DNA of 64,000 nucleotides from an uncultured Tolumonas sp. (GCF_963678185.1 NZ_OY782757.1:2725001-2789000); one strand, 5' to 3'; positions 39,245 to 48,413 are shown, counted from the first letter of the stretch. The notes: generated by a model from the sequence alone, not told the origin. Numbers and translations: made by a program.

Positions 39245-39327
39245 CTGGAATAGCTCCATGCTGAAATTAAGATTGCTGTATAGGGTCTGATAACGGTCAG
39301 AGTCCGAAAACTGCATTACTATAAACG

Positions 39328-39342
39328 AGCAATGACATTGCT
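39328..39342. promoter_or_regulatory. candidate IlvY operator 1
   Basis: AGCAATGACATTGCT, a perfect inverted repeat in the ilvC-ilvY gap. On the ilvC strand it lies just upstream of a -10-like TATAGT (complement of 39318-39323), so it would overlap the ilvC -35 region, as expected for activation by a LysR-type regulator. Confidence 0.55.
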
Positions 39343-39368
39343 GGAAATGATATATTTAGAACTAAATA

Positions 39369-39383
39369 TTGCGTTTTTTGCAA
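39369..39383. promoter_or_regulatory. candidate IlvY operator 2
   Basis: TTGCGTTTTTTGCAA, an inverted repeat containing the LysR T-N11-A motif, 14 bases before the ilvY start and 41 bases (about four helical turns) from the first palindrome. The position suits autorepression of ilvY. Confidence 0.55.
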
Positions 39384-39396
39384 CGTGGAGTAAGTC

Positions 39397-40275
39397 ATGG
39401 ATTTCCGTACCTTATCGCTATTTGCCCATTTGGCGCATACGCTGCATTTTGCCAATACCGCCAATCAGATGGCGGTCAGCCCCTCGACGTTAAGCCGGAC
39501 CATGCAACGGCTCGAGCAGGAAACCGGCTGTGCATTGTTTGAACGAGATAATCGCAGTGTCGTGTTAACCAATGAAGGCAAACGGCTGTTAGGTTTTGCC
39601 GAGCGCTGGTTGCAAGAGTGGCAAGATCTGCGAGATGACTTGCGTCATCCGCGCGAAGCGCTGCAAGGACGGATCCGTGTTTTTTGCTCCGTCACTGCCA
39701 GTTATTTTCTGCTACCGGAAGTGCTGGGGCGTTTTCGCCATCGTTATCCGCAACTGGAGTTAAAGCTGGAGACCGGCGATGCGGCACTGGCTGTCGATAA
39801 AGTGTTGCAAGAGGAAACGGATATTGCCATCGCGGCACGTCCCGATGCGTTACCCGCCCGCTTGCAATATTGCCTGTTGCAGCGAGTGCCATTGGTGTTT
39901 ATTGCCCCCCGTAACAGTACCAATGTCAGCCAGTGGTTAAAAGACGGCGAACCGGACTGGTCGCAGGTGCCGTTGATCGTGTCGCAGCAGGGGCTGGCGC
40001 GAAAACGCTGTGACCAATGGTTTCGTAATAAAGGTATCAGCCCGAACATCTATGCCGAAGTAGCGGGTAATGAAGCCATCGTTAGCATGGTGACGCTGGA
40101 TTGTGGCATCGGTCTGGTGCCGGAAGCGGTGATTGAGCACAGCACCTTTGCTTCGCAAGTGCGGGTCATTCAGCCCGTGCCGGCACTCAAACCATTTGAA
40201 GTGGGGTTTTGTGTTCTCAAACGAAGACTTGATGAGCCGTTGCTGCATGCCTTCTGGCAGATGGTTCAGCAATGA
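39397..40275 (+). CDS. ilvY: LysR-type regulator IlvY
   Basis: 292 residues (E. coli 297). The N-terminal winged helix has FANTANQMAVSPSTLSRTMQRLEQETGCALFERDNR in the LysR pattern, followed by a periplasmic-binding-like effector domain. It sits divergently next to ilvC, the classic ilvYC arrangement, where IlvY activates ilvC with acetolactate or acetohydroxybutyrate as inducer and represses itself. GGAG lies eight bases before the start. Confidence 0.94.
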   Translation: MDFRTLSLFAHLAHTLHFANTANQMAVSPSTLSRTMQRLEQETGCALFERDNRSVVLTNEGKRLLGFAERWLQEWQDLRDDLRHPREALQGRIRVFCSVTASYFLLPEVLGRFRHRYPQLELKLETGDAALAVDKVLQEETDIAIAARPDALPARLQYCLLQRVPLVFIAPRNSTNVSQWLKDGEPDWSQVPLIVSQQGLARKRCDQWFRNKGISPNIYAEVAGNEAIVSMVTLDCGIGLVPEAVIEHSTFASQVRVIQPVPALKPFEVGFCVLKRRLDEPLLHAFWQMVQQ

Positions 40276-40333
40276 TCGTGGTTGCAGCAAATCCATACAA
40301 AAAGGTGTAAACTGCGCGCTGAATCATCGGCAC

Positions 40334-40373
40334 TGTACACACGTTAGTGGGGGCTCTATGAGACGTGTGTGCA
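40334..40373 (+). other. long-loop inverted repeat upstream of pgi
   Basis: TGTACACACGT at 40334-40344 pairs with ACGTGTGTGCA at 40363-40373 (one mismatch) around an 18-base loop. It ends 43 bases before the pgi ATG, within the 141-base ilvY-pgi gap. It could be a hairpin in the pgi leader or the binding site of a dimeric regulator. Confidence 0.4.
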
Positions 40374-40416
40374 GACAATAAAAGTTTATTAATCGACTCT
40401 CAGGAATAGTGACACG

Positions 40417-42066
40417 ATGAAAAACATCAATCCTACCCAGACCAAAGCGTGGAAAGCGCTGGAAGCTCATTTCGCGGCGAATAAAGATCGTCAGCTGAGT
40501 GATTTGTTTGCTGCAGACCCAGCTCGTTTTGACAAGTTCTCCACCACCTACAAAGACAATATTCTGGTGGATTACTCCAAAAACCTGATCACTGACGAAA
40601 CGCTGGATCTGTTGATCGACCTGGCTCACGAAGTGGATCTGCGCTCGGCTATTGATGCCATGTTCAATGGTGAGAAGATTAATCATACTGAAGGCCGTGC
40701 CGTACTGCACACCGCCTTGCGTAACCGTTCTAACCGCCCAGTGATGGTTGACGGTAAAGACGTGATGCCGGAAGTGAATGCGGTGCTGGCGAAAATCAAA
40801 ACCTTCTGCGATAACGTCATTTCTGGCGAGTGGAAAGGTTATACCGGTAAAGCGATCCAACACGTGGTCAACATCGGTATCGGCGGTTCTGACTTAGGCC
40901 CAGTGATGATCACTGAAGCGCTGCGTCCGTTCAAAAATCACCTGCAGATGCATTTTGTTTCTAACGTTGATGGTACTCACATCGCGGAAACACTGAAAAA
41001 CGTTGATCCAGAAACTACGCTGTTCCTGGTGGCATCAAAGACTTTCACCACTCAGGAAACCATGACCAATGCGCTGTCTGCGCGTGACTGGTTTGTGAAT
41101 ATTGCTGGTGATCAAGCGCATGTTGCTAAACACTTTGCGGCGCTGTCTACTAATGGTAAAGCGGTAGCTGAATTTGGTATCGACACTGCCAACATGTTTG
41201 AATTCTGGGATTGGGTTGGCGGTCGCTACTCTTCTTGGTCTGCGATCGGTATGCCAATCGCGCTGTCGCTGGGCTTTGAAAACTTCGAAGCACTGCTGGA
41301 AGGCGCGTTTGAGATGGATACCCATTTCGCCACCGCGACCTACGAACAAAACATTCCTGTGCTGTTGGCGCTGATTGGCCTGTGGTACAACAACTTCTAC
41401 GAAGCAGAATCCGAAGCGATCCTGCCGTATGACCAATACATGCACCGTTTTGCTGCTTACTTCCAGCAAGGCAACATGGAATCAAACGGTAAGTATGTTG
41501 ACCGTAACGGTAATGCGGTTGATTACCAAACTGGCCCAATCATTTGGGGCGAACCAGGCACTAACGGCCAGCATGCGTTCTATCAGCTGATCCATCAGGG
41601 CACTAAGCTGATCCCTTGTGATTTCTTGGCACCGGCTATCAGCCACAACCCAGTGGGTGATCATCATCCGAAACTGCTGGCTAACTTCTTTGCTCAGACT
41701 GAAGCCTTGGCGTTTGGTAAATCCAAAGCTGCGGTGGAAGCTGAGTTCCTGGCAGCAGGTAAAACACTGGAACAGGTGAAAGATCTGGTGCCATTTAAAG
41801 TGTTTGAAGGTAACCGCCCAACTAACTCGATTCTGTTTAAACAGATGACACCAAAAACACTGGGTGCTTTGATTGCTATGTACGAACAAAAAATTTTCGT
41901 ACAAGGCATCATTTGGAACATCTTCAGTTTTGACCAATGGGGTGTTGAGCTGGGTAAACAACTGGCTAACAAGATCCTGCCTGAGTTGAATTCTGCTGCG
42001 GCAGTCACCAGCCATGACAGCTCGACCAATGGTCTGATCAATACTTGGAAGGCGTGGAAAGCGTAA
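40417..42066 (+). CDS. pgi: glucose-6-phosphate isomerase
   Basis: 549 residues, the same as E. coli Pgi. Signatures include [20 protein letters not shown] (residues ~150-168), [14 protein letters not shown], and the second PGI motif near [16 protein letters not shown]. Catalytic Glu/His/Lys occur in [29 protein letters not shown] and the final QWGVELGK. It interconverts glucose-6-phosphate and fructose-6-phosphate. Codon use is strongly biased, consistent with high expression. An AGGAATAG site precedes the ATG, and a strong terminator follows. Confidence 0.98.
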   Translation: MKNINPTQTKAWKALEAHFAANKDRQLSDLFAADPARFDKFSTTYKDNILVDYSKNLITDETLDLLIDLAHEVDLRSAIDAMFNGEKINHTEGRAVLHTALRNRSNRPVMVDGKDVMPEVNAVLAKIKTFCDNVISGEWKGYTGKAIQHVVNIGIGGSDLGPVMITEALRPFKNHLQMHFVSNVDGTHIAETLKNVDPETTLFLVASKTFTTQETMTNALSARDWFVNIAGDQAHVAKHFAALSTNGKAVAEFGIDTANMFEFWDWVGGRYSSWSAIGMPIALSLGFENFEALLEGAFEMDTHFATATYEQNIPVLLALIGLWYNNFYEAESEAILPYDQYMHRFAAYFQQGNMESNGKYVDRNGNAVDYQTGPIIWGEPGTNGQHAFYQLIHQGTKLIPCDFLAPAISHNPVGDHHPKLLANFFAQTEALAFGKSKAAVEAEFLAAGKTLEQVKDLVPFKVFEGNRPTNSILFKQMTPKTLGALIAMYEQKIFVQGIIWNIFSFDQWGVELGKQLANKILPELNSAAAVTSHDSSTNGLINTWKAWKA

Positions 42067-42090
42067 TCTATTTACGCATTCCATACGAAA

Positions 42091-42118
42091 AAGCCCTCTA
42101 AAATTAGAGGGCTTTTTT
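42091..42118. terminator. bidirectional terminator after pgi
   Basis: AAGCCCTCTAA (42091-42101) pairs with TTAGAGGGCTT (42104-42114) followed by T-run; on the other strand the stem is also followed by T. It serves pgi and the converging diguanylate cyclase gene. Confidence 0.92.
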
Positions 42119-42137
42119 ATTTTTTAAAATCAGTATA

Positions 42138-43790
42138 TTAGTCTATAACTAGCGTTAATTTATTTTCTTCATTAAATAAGACCACTTGGTTGCGGCCGTT
42201 GTTTTTGGCTTTATACAAGGCCGTATCGGCTCGGATTAATGGTGCTTCTGCGACTAAGTCGTTATCGGCGACACATGAAATACCAAAGCTGGCGGTGATC
42301 ATGAGTGGCATATCGGAAACGCCGGACAACTGAAAAGGTGTTGCGTTAATTATCTGTTGCAACAGCTCCGTTCTTTTTCTGGCATCGAGAGGGTAGGTTT
42401 CCGGCATCAGGATGGCAAATTCTTCGCCGCCGATACGCGCGAGGAAATCTGTTTTACGAATATGATCGCGTAAACGCCAGGCAAATTCGGTTAATACATG
42501 ATCGCCAGCAGGATGACCAAAGGTATCATTGATACGTTTAAACCAGTCTATATCAATCATTACCACACTGAACGGATGACGATAACGTAGAAAACGTTGA
42601 AATTCCTGCGTCATATGCAGATCAAATGCGCGGCGATTGGCTAAGCCTGTTAGCGCATCGGTCTCAGATAGATGACGCAGTTGCTGCTCTGCTTGCTGAC
42701 GTGCGGTGACTTCGCGTTGTAACCGTCGATTGGTGCGATAAATCCAGGTGCTTATCCCAGCCAAGAATAACGCCAAGAGCGATGACACGGTGGCAATGCG
42801 TAGATAACGTGACAGATTCGGTTGGTATTTGTCACTGTCGTATATGAACCGATTCAGCGTTGACTCATCAATAATACGTTGATGTTCAGTCATCACTTCG
42901 GCAATACGCATCCACCGCCCCGGGTTCATATGGCCAATTTCGATAATGTCGGGCTGCATGAGGTTCCACATGGCCTTAGCTTCAAAGCGCAGATGGTCAC
43001 GTGTCTTCTGTGGCGCATATTTTTGCATGATCAAATCGATGATTTCTTCCGGATTTGCCATGGCGTAACGCCAACCTTCCATACTTGCCTTACGAAAGGC
43101 GGCTACTCGCTCTGGATGCTCGTTCAGCTCATTCTGGGATGTAAATAACACATCACCATAAAAATCAATGCCATAAGTACGAGGATCGATCAGTCGGTAG
43201 GGAATGCCTTTTTGTTCCAGCAGATAAGGTTCATTGGTCACATAACCATCGTAGGCGTCAATTTTTCCATCGATAAGCGGTTGCAAATCAAAGCCTGTCT
43301 GGATGAGATTTAGTTTTTCTGGTGGGATACCTTCGGCGCGGAAGGGTTCTAATAGTTCCAGACTTTCACTTAATGGAAAGACGGCCATGAGCCGCTTTTT
43401 CATCATATCGTGAATGTTTTTAATATCGGATTTTTCCAGCACGATCCAACTGACTGCGGAATGCTGTAGCGTTGCTGCGAGTACAACAACCGGTTTACCG
43501 TTCAGGTAATCCAGCACCAATCCAGAATTTGATATGCCGTATTGGGCATCACCTTTGACCACCGCATCGACCGGCGAAACAAATGTACCGTTGTAACCAT
43601 TCGGGCGTAATTCGACATCTAATCCTGCTGCCTTATAAAAGCCTTTTTCAACAGCGGCGTAATAACCTGCAAACTGAAACTGATTTACCCATTTCAGCTG
43701 CACCACAACATGTTCAGCATGTTCAGCCGCAGAGGATGCAGCGCTAAAACAGAAAACAAAGAAAAATGCTATCCACCGGGAACCTGCCAT
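42138..43790 (-). CDS. membrane diguanylate cyclase with NMT1/THI5-like periplasmic sensor
   Basis: 550 residues. A signal sequence (to about AAEH) is followed by a solute-binding domain of the NMT1/THI5 type (about 25-320: VVVQLKWVNQFQFAGYYAAVEKGFYKAAGLDVEL). One membrane helix (IATVSSLLALFLAGISTWIY, about 337-356), a short coiled coil and a GGDEF domain follow. The active site is RIGGEEF, and the inhibitory RxxD (RKTD) lies five residues before it, so it should be active and product-inhibited. The sensor resembles binding proteins for pyrimidine-like or riboflavin-like ligands; the ligand here is unknown. It is transcribed away from mtlA and shares the pgi terminator. Confidence 0.9.
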   Translation of the reverse strand: MAGSRWIAFFFVFCFSAASSAAEHAEHVVVQLKWVNQFQFAGYYAAVEKGFYKAAGLDVELRPNGYNGTFVSPVDAVVKGDAQYGISNSGLVLDYLNGKPVVVLAATLQHSAVSWIVLEKSDIKNIHDMMKKRLMAVFPLSESLELLEPFRAEGIPPEKLNLIQTGFDLQPLIDGKIDAYDGYVTNEPYLLEQKGIPYRLIDPRTYGIDFYGDVLFTSQNELNEHPERVAAFRKASMEGWRYAMANPEEIIDLIMQKYAPQKTRDHLRFEAKAMWNLMQPDIIEIGHMNPGRWMRIAEVMTEHQRIIDESTLNRFIYDSDKYQPNLSRYLRIATVSSLLALFLAGISTWIYRTNRRLQREVTARQQAEQQLRHLSETDALTGLANRRAFDLHMTQEFQRFLRYRHPFSVVMIDIDWFKRINDTFGHPAGDHVLTEFAWRLRDHIRKTDFLARIGGEEFAILMPETYPLDARKRTELLQQIINATPFQLSGVSDMPLMITASFGISCVADNDLVAEAPLIRADTALYKAKNNGRNQVVLFNEENKLTLVID

Positions 43791-43966
43791 CGGTCTGTCC
43801 TTTTACATACGGTGAAACATACGCTGTTGATTAAAAAGGGAATGTCGACAACCCTTATCAGTAGTATAGATATTTGTAGCAGACAAGGTCATATGGCGAC
43901 AAAACTTATTACGGTCAAACGTTAAAATAAGCAAAAAGGGATTCAATTGGGGTAATTTGTTGTTTT

Positions 43967-43982
43967 TGTGATTTAAATCACT
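43967..43982. promoter_or_regulatory. CRP-like site 1 upstream of mtlA
   Basis: TGTGATTTAAATCACT fits TGTGA-N6-TCACA with one mismatch. It lies 289 bases before the mtlA start in the 480-base gap 43791-44270, which holds no gene. Confidence 0.7.
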
Positions 43983-44011
43983 CTTTACCGAGGAGGCAAA
44001 GAGGACTAGTG

Positions 44012-44027
44012 AGTGATCTACATCACA
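44012..44027. promoter_or_regulatory. CRP-like site 2 upstream of mtlA
   Basis: AGTGATCTACATCACA fits TGTGA-N6-TCACA with one mismatch, 45 bases from site 1. Confidence 0.7.
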
Positions 44028-44085
44028 AAAAACAGGGGTTGGAGCAGACTTGGGACACTAAACAGCCAAGTTACCGCTGTTTTTA

Positions 44086-44101
44086 TGTGATCAATATCAC
44101 G
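44086..44101. promoter_or_regulatory. CRP-like site 3 upstream of mtlA
   Basis: TGTGATCAATATCACG fits TGTGA-N6-TCACA with one mismatch, 74 bases from site 2. Confidence 0.7.
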
Positions 44102-44128
44102 ACAAAGCTGGGTGGATCGCCATGAATA

Positions 44129-44144
44129 ATTGATGTGCTTCACA
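44129..44144. promoter_or_regulatory. weaker CRP-like site 4 upstream of mtlA
   Basis: ATTGATGTGCTTCACA has an intact TCACA half and a 3 of 5 left half, 43 bases from site 3. The spacing supports it more than the sequence does. The remaining ~125 bases to the mtlA ATG show no promoter that I can name with confidence. Confidence 0.45.
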
Positions 44145-44270
44145 AAAGCCCCCGTTCTCAAACCTAATCGTGTAGAAAGTGATAGATTTATTAGTGAGAC
44201 AAAACAAATCGCGGATCGGCAAATCCGCTATCACAATCCACCATTAATCAGGCATCGAACGGGGTGTTTT

Positions 44271-46187
44271 ATGCTATCACCAGATACCAAGGTCAAGATA
44301 CAAAATTTTGGCCGTTTTCTCTCCAACATGGTTATGCCCAACATTGGCGCATTTATCGCGTGGGGGTTTATTACGGCACTGTTTATCCCAACTGGCTGGC
44401 TGCCAAATGAAACGTTAGCCAAACTGGTTGGCCCAATGATTATGTACCTGTTGCCATTACTGATCGGTTATACCGGCGGTAAATTAGTTGGTGGCGACCG
44501 TGGTGCAGTAGTAGGTGCTGTTACTACTATGGGCGTTATCGTTGGTACTGATATTCCAATGTTCATGGGCGCGATGATGGCTGGTCCACTGGGCGGCTGG
44601 GCGATCAAACACTTTGACCGTGCTATCGAAGGTAAAGTGAAAAGCGGTTTTGAAATGCTTGTTAACAACTTCTCTGCCGGTATCATCGGTATGGCGTTGG
44701 CAATCGTTTCTTTCTACCTGATTGGACCATTCGTTAAAGGTTTGTCTACTGCGCTGGCCGCTGGTGTAGGTTTCCTGGTTGCTCACAGCCTGTTACCACT
44801 GACCTCTATCTTTGTTGAACCTGCGAAAATTCTGTTCCTGAACAACGCAATCAACCACGGTATCTTCTCTCCACTGGGTATTCAACAAGCTGCTGAGCAT
44901 GGCAAGTCGATCTTCTTCCTGATCGAAGCTAACCCAGGTCCAGGTTTCGGTATCCTGCTGGCATATATGATGTTTGGTCGTGGTAACGCTAAACAATCAG
45001 CTGCTGGTGCGTCTATCATTCACTTCCTGGGTGGTATTCACGAAATCTACTTCCCATACGTACTGATGAACCCACGTCTGATCCTGGCTGTTATCGCTGG
45101 TGGTATGACTGGTGTGTTCACTCTGACCGTATTTGGCGCTGGTCTGGTATCTCCTGCATCTCCAGGTTCTATCTTCGCCGTGCTGTTGATGACGCCAAAA
45201 GATTCTATCTTCGGTGTACTGTGTTCTGTAACTGCAGCTACCACAGTTTCGTTCCTGGTTGCTTCTGTGTTCGTTCGTCAACAAGCGTCGAATACTAAAG
45301 AAGACCTGGAAGGCGCTACTCGCAAAATGAAAGACATGAAACAACAAAGCAAAGGTGTTTCTGTTGCTGCGAATGACGACGGTCACTCAGCTCTGACTGC
45401 AAAACACATTGTGGTTGCGTGTGATGCTGGCATGGGTTCTAGCGCAATGGGTGCAAGCCTGCTGCGTAAGAAAGTTGAGAAAGCAGGCTTGCCAATTACC
45501 GTGGTAAACCAAGCGATCAATAATCTGGATGACAAAGCGGACATCGTGATCACACACCGTGACCTGACCGACCGAGCTCGTCGTCATGCACCAAATGCTA
45601 AGCATATTTCTCTGAATAACTTCTTAGATAATCAGCTGTACGACAACTTGATCGCCCGTTTACAGGAGGCTGGCGAAGGCCGACTCCCAAAGGCGGTAGC
45701 CGCTAACGATAACTCTTATCGTGGCGAAGATCTGACTCCAGCTCTGTTTACATTAGGTGTTCAGCATGTACGTCTTGGCCTGAAAGCCGACAATAAAGAA
45801 GCTGCTATTCGTTTAGCGGGTGAAATGTTGGTCGCGAATGGCTGTGTTGAACCAGAATATGTTGATGCGATGTTAGCTCGTGAGAAATTAGTATCAACCT
45901 ATCTGGGCGAGTCAATTGCCGTACCGCACGGAACAATTGATGCGAAAGATAAAGTGAAAAAAACCGGTGTTGTTATTTGCCAATACCCTGCCGGTGTGCA
46001 ATTTGGTCCAGAAAAAGATGAAGTAGCGCGTCTGGTCATTGGTATTGCAGCTCGTAATGATGAGCACCTGCAAGTGATCAACAACCTGACTCGTACTCTG
46101 GATGATCCATCGCTGATCGAACGTTTAGCAACCACTACGGATGTCAATTTCGTACTGGAATTGCTCAGCGGTCATCGCGCAGCGTAA
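44271..46187 (+). CDS. mtlA: PTS mannitol permease EIICBA
   Basis: 638 residues from the ATG at 44271 (MLSPDTKVKIQNFGRFLSNM), against 637 in E. coli; an open frame from 44130 runs through the regulatory region and is rejected. The EIIC domain fills residues 1-340 (GAFIAWGFITALFIPTGWLP, FLGGIHEIYFPYVLMNP). EIIB has the phospho-Cys in VACDAGMGSSAMGA (~residue 385). EIIA has the phospho-His in GESIAVPHGTIDAKD (~550). It takes up mannitol and releases mannitol-1-phosphate for MtlD. Codon use is biased toward frequent codons. CRP-like sites precede it. Confidence 0.98.
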   Translation: MLSPDTKVKIQNFGRFLSNMVMPNIGAFIAWGFITALFIPTGWLPNETLAKLVGPMIMYLLPLLIGYTGGKLVGGDRGAVVGAVTTMGVIVGTDIPMFMGAMMAGPLGGWAIKHFDRAIEGKVKSGFEMLVNNFSAGIIGMALAIVSFYLIGPFVKGLSTALAAGVGFLVAHSLLPLTSIFVEPAKILFLNNAINHGIFSPLGIQQAAEHGKSIFFLIEANPGPGFGILLAYMMFGRGNAKQSAAGASIIHFLGGIHEIYFPYVLMNPRLILAVIAGGMTGVFTLTVFGAGLVSPASPGSIFAVLLMTPKDSIFGVLCSVTAATTVSFLVASVFVRQQASNTKEDLEGATRKMKDMKQQSKGVSVAANDDGHSALTAKHIVVACDAGMGSSAMGASLLRKKVEKAGLPITVVNQAINNLDDKADIVITHRDLTDRARRHAPNAKHISLNNFLDNQLYDNLIARLQEAGEGRLPKAVAANDNSYRGEDLTPALFTLGVQHVRLGLKADNKEAAIRLAGEMLVANGCVEPEYVDAMLAREKLVSTYLGESIAVPHGTIDAKDKVKKTGVVICQYPAGVQFGPEKDEVARLVIGIAARNDEHLQVINNLTRTLDDPSLIERLATTTDVNFVLELLSGHRAA

Positions 46188-46193
46188 CAGCAG

Positions 46194-46218
46194 GAAGGCC
46201 ACTGCGGTGGCCTTCTTT
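46194..46218 (+). terminator. mtlA-mtlD intergenic hairpin / partial terminator
   Basis: GAAGGCCAC (46194-46202) and GTGGCCTTC (46207-46215) form a 9-bp stem with a TGCG tetraloop followed by only three T. It lies between two genes of one operon, so it probably lowers mtlD relative to mtlA or protects the mtlA message. Confidence 0.7.
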
Positions 46219-46244
46219 CCCCGGGTCTTAAGGAGTAAAAATAA

Positions 46245-47396
46245 ATGAAAGCATTACATTTTGGCGCTGGAAATATTGGTCGTGGTTTCATCGGTAAATT
46301 ACTGTCAGAATCAGACGCAGAGCTGACCTTTGCTGATGCCAATACTCAACTGGTTGATCAGCTAAATCATTCTCAGGAATACCAGGTGCGTGTAGTGGGC
46401 GATGCTCAACACACCGATGTTATTCGCCATATTGCTGCTGTTCAGGCGAACAGTGACGATGTGATTAATCAAATTATCAAAGCAGATATTATTACTACGG
46501 CAGTTGGCCCACAAGTGCTGGCCAAAATTGCTGCTACTATTGCCAAAGGTTTACAGCTGCGCTTTGAACAAGGCAACATGGCTCCGGTTAATATCATTGC
46601 CTGTGAAAATATGGTGCGTGGCACCAGCCAGCTGAAGCAAGCCGTTTTGGCGGTTTTACCTGCAGAATTCCATGCTTTATTGGAAACTCATGTTGGGTTT
46701 GTTGATTCAGCGGTAGACCGTATTGTTCCTCCTGCTGCTGCCAATGAAGAAGATCCGCTGGCTGTAACAGTTGAAAGTTTCAGCGAATGGATTGTGGATA
46801 AAAACCAGTTCCGTGGCGAGATTCCACCGGTTCAGGGTATGGAACTGACTGACAATCTGCTGGCGTATGTAGAACGTAAACTGTTTACCTTAAATACTGG
46901 CCATATTGTGACGGCTTATTTAGGTAAATTGGCTGGTTATAAAACCATTCGTGAAGCCATTGCTGACGAAGAGATTCAGAACACTGTACGTCAGGCGATG
47001 CAGGAAAGTGGTGAAGTGTTAGTGGCACGTTATGGTTTTGATCGCCAGTTACACCACGCGTATATCGAGAAGATCCTGACTCGTTTTGCCAACCCTTATT
47101 TGGTGGATGAAATTGACCGTGTAGGTCGTCAGCCACTGCGTAAACTGGGCGCGGAAGACCGTTTAACTAAACCGCTGTTGGGTACGCTGGAATATGGTTT
47201 ACCTAACGCCGCATTACTGAAAGGTATTGCTGCTGCGTTACATTATCAGAATGCAGATGATCCTCAGGCGGTTGAATTACAAGGTTGGATTGAGCAAGAC
47301 GGTGTGGAAGCTGCGTTATTACGCGCGACTGGCCTGAAAGCGGATGAGCCTTGTGTGGCAACGATTGTGGCTGAATATCAGCGCATGGCCAAATGA
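46245..47396 (+). CDS. mtlD: mannitol-1-phosphate 5-dehydrogenase
   Basis: 383 residues (E. coli 382). The N-terminal NAD loop is [35 protein letters not shown] and [14 protein letters not shown] follow in the family order, and the catalytic Lys region is [22 protein letters not shown]. It oxidises mannitol-1-phosphate to fructose-6-phosphate, which joins glycolysis next to Pgi. AAGGAG lies at good distance before the ATG. Confidence 0.97.
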   Translation: MKALHFGAGNIGRGFIGKLLSESDAELTFADANTQLVDQLNHSQEYQVRVVGDAQHTDVIRHIAAVQANSDDVINQIIKADIITTAVGPQVLAKIAATIAKGLQLRFEQGNMAPVNIIACENMVRGTSQLKQAVLAVLPAEFHALLETHVGFVDSAVDRIVPPAAANEEDPLAVTVESFSEWIVDKNQFRGEIPPVQGMELTDNLLAYVERKLFTLNTGHIVTAYLGKLAGYKTIREAIADEEIQNTVRQAMQESGEVLVARYGFDRQLHHAYIEKILTRFANPYLVDEIDRVGRQPLRKLGAEDRLTKPLLGTLEYGLPNAALLKGIAAALHYQNADDPQAVELQGWIEQDGVEAALLRATGLKADEPCVATIVAEYQRMAK

Positions 47397-47403
47397 TGTA
47401 AAA

Positions 47404-47434
47404 AGAGAGAGGGAATCCCCTCTCTCTTGCTTTT
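47404..47434 (+). terminator. terminator after mtlD
   Basis: AGAGAGAGGG (47404-47413) pairs with CCCTCTCTCT (47418-47427) around an AATC loop, followed by TGCTTTT. The last gene, mtlR, lies beyond it, so mtlR needs read-through or its own promoter in the A+T-rich stretch 47435-47500. Confidence 0.8.
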
Positions 47435-47530
47435 AGATAATCAAATTAATAACAAATTTATAACAATAACAATAAAAATCAAAAAGGGCGACGGGTCAGA
47501 TTTCTGGTTTTCCACATAAGATCAAACAAT

Positions 47531-48067
47531 ATGAATAAAGTTAAAGCACCAACTTATCAGGAGGACGCAGTTTTTGAGCGTCTGACCGAACCGGAGAATC
47601 CGCGAGGATTCTTCCTCGAAGTAGTCGATATGCTGGAGGAAGGGGTCGATCAATTGATGCGTCGTGCTTTTCGTCAAGAAGAGTATGCGGTCAAATATGC
47701 GATTGAACCGTTACTGAATGGTAAAGGTCCTTTGGCTGATCTCACCATCCGTTTGAAGCTTATTTTTGCCTTGGGTTTGATCTCGCTGGAATTATCACAG
47801 GATATTGAACGCTACATTCGTATTCGTGATTTTTTGGTTGGCGATATCCATGATCACCGGTTTGGCGAGCCTTGTGTACGTGAGCAGATTGATAAATTAC
47901 ACGGCGTACAGCAGATCAGTATGATGCAGGTAGAAGAGCCGGATGAAAAGGCCGATCCTATGTTGCAGCAATTACAGTTGAATCGTCGGGATCAAGTGAT
48001 CCGTTCGGCGTTGTTACTGGCGGTTTCGTCTGTGTTATCTGAACTGAACAAGGACAGCCCAATCTGA
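47531..48067 (+). CDS. mtlR: mannitol operon repressor MtlR
   Basis: 178 residues (E. coli 195). The core FRQEEYAVKYAIEPLLNGKGPLADLTIRLKLIFALGLI matches MtlR. It has no ordinary DNA-binding motif, as is usual for this family. In E. coli MtlR represses mtlADR by a still unclear mechanism. The start lacks an evident Shine-Dalgarno site, and the leader has repeated AATAACAA-like sequence. It is separated from mtlD by a terminator. Confidence 0.92.
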   Translation: MNKVKAPTYQEDAVFERLTEPENPRGFFLEVVDMLEEGVDQLMRRAFRQEEYAVKYAIEPLLNGKGPLADLTIRLKLIFALGLISLELSQDIERYIRIRDFLVGDIHDHRFGEPCVREQIDKLHGVQQISMMQVEEPDEKADPMLQQLQLNRRDQVIRSALLLAVSSVLSELNKDSPI

Positions 48068-48083
48068 AAGGGTAACGGCATGC

Positions 48084-48100
48084 GGAAGCGTTTTGCTTCC
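48084..48100. terminator. hairpin after mtlR
   Basis: GGAAGC (48084-48089) and GCTTCC (48095-48100) with a GTTTT loop, between two converging genes. The T-run is poor, so termination is likely but weak. Confidence 0.5.
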
Positions 48101-48131
48101 ATTGCTGATGGGGTTAATTGTTTAGATTTGT

Positions 48132-48413
48132 TTAGAACACGAAAAACAGGTAAAGCATTGACACGCACAGGCTGAACACTGCTATAACTACCGGGTAAAT
48201 AAGGTAAGTGTCATGGCTGTTGTGCGTGTGCTGGCTAATGAGTTTGACCAGCATCAGGTTATAACCGACCAATAAACTGCCTGCGGCGAGCTGGCCCAAT
48301 TGGCTGATGTGGCTATAGCTCATATGATACAGACCGATCAAAATAAAGTTCGCCAGAATCAGATAAAGCACAAATTTATGCAGTCGTTTATCTGCTCGAT
48401 TATTTAAGATCAT
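48132..48413 (-). CDS. small membrane protein of unknown function
   Basis: 93 residues that I do not recognise. A basic start (MILNNRADKRLHK) precedes about three hydrophobic helices (residues 14-30, 38-57, 72-93). A His-rich loop, SQHTHNSHDTY, lies between the second and third. It is divergent from the lytic transglycosylase gene with 58 bases between starts. No functional motif; it may be a genuine small gene, judged by its membrane-protein pattern and clean gap on both sides. Confidence 0.6.
   Translation of the reverse strand: MILNNRADKRLHKFVLYLILANFILIGLYHMSYSHISQLGQLAAGSLLVGYNLMLVKLISQHTHNSHDTYLIYPVVIAVFSLCVSMLYLFFVF

Noticed and set aside
41482-42084. 200-codon ORF on the minus strand inside pgi
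   Set aside because: Shadow of pgi; no ribosome site and no recognisable sequence.
44130-44270. Upstream extension of mtlA by 47 codons
   Set aside because: It covers a CRP-like site, has no family similarity, and the ATG at 44271 gives the E. coli length.
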